DNA of 9,553 nt, from NCBI GenBank assembly GCA_022564935.1, contig JADFKM010000067.1, positions 1-9,553 of the forward strand, in the 5' to 3' direction. Origin of the DNA: Candidatus Dadabacteria bacterium (GTDB taxonomy: Bacteria > Desulfobacterota_D > UBA1144 > Nemesobacterales > JADFKM01). The notes beneath the pieces were generated by a model. That model did no database searches. It was not told the DNA's origin and was given only the letters and a program-made list of their open reading frames with translations. A program made the translations under genes and the position numbers. Below, piece by piece: positions 6,561-9,553 of this stretch (position 1 is its first letter; each line of letters opens with the position of its first letter).

Positions 6561-8354
6561 TTAAACACTCAGCTGCCTGCTCACAAAGTGCGGCAGGGCT
6601 ACGGTGAACTTGCTTCCAACGCCCACTTCACTCTCGACATCCACAGCTCCGCCGTGCATGATGGCGATGTGTTTTACAATGCTCAGGCCGAGCCCAGTGC
6701 CTCCCATCTTTGAGGAGCGCGATTTGTCGACCCTGTAGAACCTCTCGAAAATCCTCGGCAGGTGCTCGGAAGGTATGCCGATGCCCGTGTCTCGGATTTC
6801 GACTTTTATCTGCGTGGGGCCGGCGGATACCGATAGATTGACGCTGCCCTGTTCCGGTGTGTATTTCACTGCGTTCTCAAGGAGGTTTATGAACATCTGC
6901 TCGAGGAGGAACGCGTCTCCGCTGCATCGAGGCTCGGGCTCCGTTATATTCAGTTCGAGACTTATCTTTTTAGCGTCGATTTTTGTTTTAAGGGCGTCAA
7001 TTGAGGATTGCAGTACAAGCTTCAAATCGACGTTCCGAAACTCCTTGCCGGTTTCTTCCCCAAAGAGGGCTGTTTTTCTTTCTATTTCGGACAGCACAAG
7101 GAGGTCGTTCACTATGTTAATGAGCCTTTCTGTGTGCCTTTTGATGATGCTTAAGAACTGGGATTGTTGCTCCTGGTCGTCATAGGCGCCCTCATAGAGT
7201 GTTTCCACGTATCCCTTAACGGCGGTAAGCGGGGTTTTGAGCTCATGAGAGACATTTGCCACGAAGTCCGCCTTAATCTTCTCAAGCCTCTTGAACTCCG
7301 TTATGTCAAACAGCATCACTATGGCCCCTCCTGCGGGTGTTCCCAGGGGCAGGGCGCTTACCATGTAGGATTTCTCAGATGGATAGAAAGGGTATATCTC
7401 CCTCTTGTCGGATTTTTTGTTTTCCAGGACAGTTTTGAGCAGCTCGATTACCTCTCTGTTTCTTAAGACTTCCCAGTAAGGTTTGTGGATTGGAGTTTCG
7501 GTAAGCTCAAGCATGTTTCTCAGTGACTGGTTGGCCAGGATAATACGTCCGTCTACAGAAACCGCGATTACCCCTTCGGCCATTGCGCTTATCACGGCTT
7601 CGAGTTGAGATTTTTCAAAGTCCACCCGGTAAAAAAGCTCCTTGAGCTTCTCGGCCATCCCGCTAAGGGCAAGAGCGAGTTTCGCTCCCTCCGGGGAGCC
7701 GTCCTTAACGGATATTTCGACATCAAAATTCCCCTTCGCTATTTCTTCCGATATCCTCGACGCAGTTTCCAGGGAGCGGGCCAGCTCCCGTTTCGAGACT
7801 ATCTCTATTGCCATGACAATGAAGCTCAGTATCAATGCGGCGAGCACAATTTTTGCCGTCAGGTACAGGGGGCCTCCTCTCCTCTCCTCAAGCGGAGCGG
7901 ATGCCATCAATACTGCAGATACCCTCCCCCCTTCATCTCTTATCGGCAAAGCCACATACAATACGGAGCCCTCACCGGGGGCTTCCCTTCTCAGGTCGAT
8001 ACCCATTCCCTCCCTTACCGCTCCGGTGAACTCCTTGGAGGTAGAAAGGTTTCGGGGCTTTGTGGAGACACGCAGCGTATCTGCCGTTACATTCCCCTGG
8101 GCGTCGGTCACGGTGAACCTGATGCCTGTTTTTCTCCCGGCCTCTCTAAGCAGCCCGGTGAGCGCTTCGCTGTCTCCGGTTTTTAACGCCGGCCTTAGCG
8201 TGTCGCTCAGTAAATTGATGCTGCTCATAAGGGCGTCTTGTTTGTTGGACGGGTCGGAAGTGTTCAGCTCATGGGTGAACAGCGCCGCAACTATACCCAG
8301 CGCTATCAATATGACAAAGAAGATCAAAAAAAATTTCTTCCATGTTGATTGCAA
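6561..8354 (-). CDS. phoR: PhoR-type sensor histidine kinase
   Basis: This 597-residue inner-membrane kinase would autophosphorylate and pass phosphate to the adjacent PhoB-type regulator. In order it has a first membrane segment (~8-26), an extracytoplasmic sensor region (~27-165) and a second membrane segment (~167-185). A HAMP linker (~187-240) and a PAS domain (~248-352, E-G-V-I-A-V then D-G-R-I-I-L-A-N) follow. HisKA comes next with His370 in N-V-S-H-E-L-K-T-P-L, then the ATPase domain with N-box L-L-E-N-A-V-K-Y-T (Asn494), D-T-G-I-G-I (522-527), F-box F-E-R-F-Y-R-V-D and G-G-T-G-L-G-L-S. All catalytic boxes are intact. The start is TTG at 8354: AGGA at 8366-8363 lies 8 bases upstream and overlaps the phoB stop codon, which suggests translational coupling. 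The ATG at 8343 is out of frame. PhoR is the best name from HAMP-PAS-HisKA order and pairing with a PhoB-like regulator, but no phosphate-uptake genes are in view, so another envelope signal is possible. Confidence 0.92.
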   Translation of the reverse strand: MQSTWKKFFLIFFVILIALGIVAALFTHELNTSDPSNKQDALMSSINLLSDTLRPALKTGDSEALTGLLREAGRKTGIRFTVTDAQGNVTADTLRVSTKPRNLSTSKEFTGAVREGMGIDLRREAPGEGSVLYVALPIRDEGGRVSAVLMASAPLEERRGGPLYLTAKIVLAALILSFIVMAIEIVSKRELARSLETASRISEEIAKGNFDVEISVKDGSPEGAKLALALSGMAEKLKELFYRVDFEKSQLEAVISAMAEGVIAVSVDGRIILANQSLRNMLELTETPIHKPYWEVLRNREVIELLKTVLENKKSDKREIYPFYPSEKSYMVSALPLGTPAGGAIVMLFDITEFKRLEKIKADFVANVSHELKTPLTAVKGYVETLYEGAYDDQEQQSQFLSIIKRHTERLINIVNDLLVLSEIERKTALFGEETGKEFRNVDLKLVLQSSIDALKTKIDAKKISLELNITEPEPRCSGDAFLLEQMFINLLENAVKYTPEQGSVNLSVSAGPTQIKVEIRDTGIGIPSEHLPRIFERFYRVDKSRSSKMGGTGLGLSIVKHIAIMHGGAVDVESEVGVGSKFTVALPHFVSRQLSV

Positions 8355-8362
8355 AGTCCGTA

Positions 8363-8366
8363 TCCT
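8363..8366 (-). promoter_or_regulatory. Ribosome binding site for the kinase gene, overlapping the phoB stop
   Basis: On the minus strand AGGA (8366-8363) begins inside the TAG stop of the response-regulator gene (8367-8365) and lies 8 bases before the TTG start at 8354. It supports the TTG as the true start, and ribosomes finishing phoB could reinitiate there. Confidence 0.55.
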
Positions 8367-9054
8367 ATGTTTGAAGTTTGTATCCTACACCGCGGATGGT
8401 CTCGATCATTTTTCCGGCCTCGCCCAGTTTTTCTCTCAGATTCTTTATGTGAACGTCTATCGTTCTGTCATATATCAGCTTTTCATCTCCCCACAGGCGC
8501 TTTTGCTTTATAAGGACGTCTCTTGTGAAAACTTTGCCCGGAGATTTTGAAAGGGCTTCAAGTATCTTGAATTCCGTTGTAGTAAGCGACAGTTTTTTAC
8601 CCTCGACGGTTACCTCATACCCCTCTGAGTCTATGGTGATTGGACCCACGGTAACTGCGGTTGCATCTGCATTGGGCTCGCTCATCCTCCTGAATATCAT
8701 TTTTACCCTCGCAACGAGCTCTCCGGGGCTGAAGGGCTTTACCATGTAATCGTCGGCTCCCAGCTCCAGGCCCAGAACGATGTCCGCCTCAGTGCCCTTG
8801 GCGGTTAGCATGATAATGGGCACCGAGGCGGTGCGTGTTGAGCGTTTCAAAATCTTGCAAATCTCTAGTCCGTCCACCCCCGGAAGCATTATGTCGAGAA
8901 TAACGATGTCAGGATGGGCCCCCTGCATGTACAACAGGAAATCTTTACCGTTGAAAAAACTCCTGACTTTAAAGCCTGCTCTTTTAAGGTGGTGAGTGAG
9001 GAGATCAAGAATGTCTTTTTCATCGTCGACTACGGCTATTGTCCTTTCGTCCAT
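8365..9054 (-). CDS. phoB: PhoB-type response regulator (receiver plus winged-helix DNA-binding domain)
   Basis: This 229-residue protein is a full-length OmpR/PhoB-family transcription regulator. The receiver domain covers about residues 4-120, with the acidic pair Asp10/Asp11, the phosphoacceptor Asp54 in V-I-L-D-I-M-L-P-G, Thr84 in M-L-T-A-K, and Lys106 in V-K-P-F-S-P. The winged-helix output domain covers about 135-229, with L-T-T-T-E-F-K-I-L at 157-165, the recognition-helix region D-R-T-I-D-V-H-I-K-N-L-R-E-K-L (196-210) and R-G-V-G-Y-K-L at the end. The partner kinase gene starts 10 bases downstream, so the two form an operon. The ATG at 9054 gives the expected receiver N-terminus, yet it has no Shine-Dalgarno; a promoter-like pair lies directly upstream (see 9062-9090), so a near-leaderless transcript is possible. 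The phosphate-regulon role is inferred from family resemblance. No Pho box was recognised upstream. Confidence 0.93.
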   Translation of the reverse strand: MDERTIAVVDDEKDILDLLTHHLKRAGFKVRSFFNGKDFLLYMQGAHPDIVILDIMLPGVDGLEICKILKRSTRTASVPIIMLTAKGTEADIVLGLELGADDYMVKPFSPGELVARVKMIFRRMSEPNADATAVTVGPITIDSEGYEVTVEGKKLSLTTTEFKILEALSKSPGKVFTRDVLIKQKRLWGDEKLIYDRTIDVHIKNLREKLGEAGKMIETIRGVGYKLQT

Positions 9055-9061
9055 CTCATTT

Positions 9062-9090
9062 ATATTAACAAAGAGCCGATTTTTTCACAA
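9062..9090 (-). promoter_or_regulatory. Possible promoter for phoB-phoR
   Basis: On the minus strand TTGTGA (9090-9085) and TAATAT (9067-9062) are separated by 17 bases. Each matches four of six consensus positions. Transcription would then begin about 7 bases further on, within a base or two of the phoB ATG at 9054. It lies in the 42-base gap after the mutase gene. The match is modest, and readthrough from the mutase gene is equally possible. Confidence 0.25.
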
Positions 9091-9096
9091 CTTCCC

Positions 9097-9492
9097 CTAG
9101 TCGGCGCCGTCCCCGGAAAGTTTTATTGCCCTCTCGACGGTCTCTTCGATAATGGAGCGTATTTCGTCCAGTCTCTCCTGTGTTTCGGCCTCGTACCTGA
9201 AGACCAGCGCAGGCTGGGTGTTGGAGGCCCTCAGGAGACCCCACCCGTCGGGGAACTCGATCCTGGCCCCGTCGATCTCGATCACATTATATTGAGCGCG
9301 AAGCTCCCGCGTGGCCCTCCTCACCACGTCGAACTTCATCTCGTCCGGACAGTCCACCCTTATTTCCGGGGTGTAGTAAGCCTTCGCGATCCCTTCGAGG
9401 AGCTCGGAGGTCTTTTTCCCGGTCTTGGACAGGATTTCAAGCAAACGCAGGGCGGCGTACAGGGCTTGAGTGTACTCCGGCTTGTTTCGAAC
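9097..9492 (-). CDS. Phosphomannomutase/phosphoglucomutase, C-terminal part (frame broken near the right edge)
   Basis: The minus strand encodes the last ~131 residues of an alpha-D-phosphohexomutase (ManB/AlgC type), which interconverts hexose-6-phosphates and hexose-1-phosphates for sugar-nucleotide and surface-polysaccharide synthesis in the cytoplasm. Seen directly are the helix A-L-Y-A-A-L-R-L-L-E-I-L-S-K-T-G and then domain 4, with F-P-D-G-W-G-L-L and the phosphate-binding motif R-A-S-N-T-Q-P (9231-9211). The protein ends with a charged helix and G-D-G-A-D before TAG. The rest of the enzyme should lie beyond the right edge, but an in-frame TAG at 9495-9493 interrupts it, and the G-G-E-x-S-G-H loop expected just upstream of this helix is not readable in any single frame. 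Either the gene is frameshifted or the last ~100 bases of sequence are poor. It precedes phoB by 42 bases in the same direction. The family call is firm; which sugar it prefers cannot be told. Confidence 0.8.
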   Translation of the reverse strand, partial: VRNKPEYTQALYAALRLLEILSKTGKKTSELLEGIAKAYYTPEIRVDCPDEMKFDVVRRATRELRAQYNVIEIDGARIEFPDGWGLLRASNTQPALVFRYEAETQERLDEIRSIIEETVERAIKLSGDGAD

Positions 9493-9553
9493 CTATTGTT
9501 GTCCGTCCGGCCCCCGATCCGGCGGAGCCGAACCTCGGCCGCCATCCACGCCT

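Noticed and set aside
7605-8186. 193-codon plus-strand open frame opposite the kinase
   Set aside because: Shadow of the kinase gene: no start signal and no recognisable domain.
7642-8550. 302-codon plus-strand open frame opposite the kinase and the end of phoB
   Set aside because: It lies antisense across two intact, motif-confirmed genes and its translation is Ser/Pro-rich without domain features, so it is a shadow.
9055-9096. Pho box upstream of phoB
   Set aside because: No pair of CTGTCAT-like 7-mers at the expected 11-base spacing was found.
9360-9545. 61-codon minus-strand open frame at the right edge
   Set aside because: Overlaps the mutase in another frame. Its Arg-rich translation does not look like a protein, although part of it may be genuine mutase sequence displaced by a frameshift.

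Overview
The window comes from a Gram-negative (two-membrane) bacterium. The evidence is a predicted periplasmic HtrA/Deg protease, a very large AsmA-like protein of the kind that spans the periplasm, a lipoprotein with a clear lipobox, and a PhoB/PhoR phosphate-type two-component pair. Gene content and protein style suggest a deltaproteobacterium-like (Desulfobacterota-type) lineage, but this is an impression and not a phylogenetic result. Base composition is moderate-to-high GC over most of the window; the first ~450 bases are visibly AT-richer (22 G/C in the first 60 bases against 34 in bases 3541-3600).

Layout: positions 1-251 (minus strand) hold the tail of a cupin-domain gene that has no usable start and looks 5'-truncated. 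Three plus-strand genes follow. They are a Deg9-type secreted serine protease (345-1868), a 1234-residue AsmA/YdbH-like membrane-anchored protein (2012-5716) and, 19 bases later, a lipoprotein carrying a DUF1318/YdbL domain (5736-6458). A ~100-base convergent gap with small inverted repeats separates these from three minus-strand genes read from the right edge: the C-terminal part of a phosphomannomutase/phosphoglucomutase (9492-9097), a PhoB-type response regulator (9054-8365) and a PhoR-type histidine kinase (8354-6561).

How they fit together: the most interesting part is the pair at 2012-6458. In E. coli the AsmA-like protein YdbH, the small outer-membrane lipoprotein YnbE and the periplasmic protein YdbL are encoded together, and YdbH-YnbE form a lipid-conducting bridge between the membranes. 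Here the lipoprotein has a YnbE-like N-terminus (lipobox followed by a short hydrophobic strand ending I-N-V-N-F-P) and a YdbL-like C-terminal domain in one polypeptide, so the window appears to encode a two-gene version of a three-gene intermembrane lipid-transport system. The upstream protease, if co-expressed, could serve envelope quality control. On the other strand, phoB-phoR is a tight operon in which the phoR ribosome binding site overlaps the phoB stop codon. No pst, phoU or other phosphate genes are visible. No RNA genes, mobile elements or CRISPR arrays were seen.
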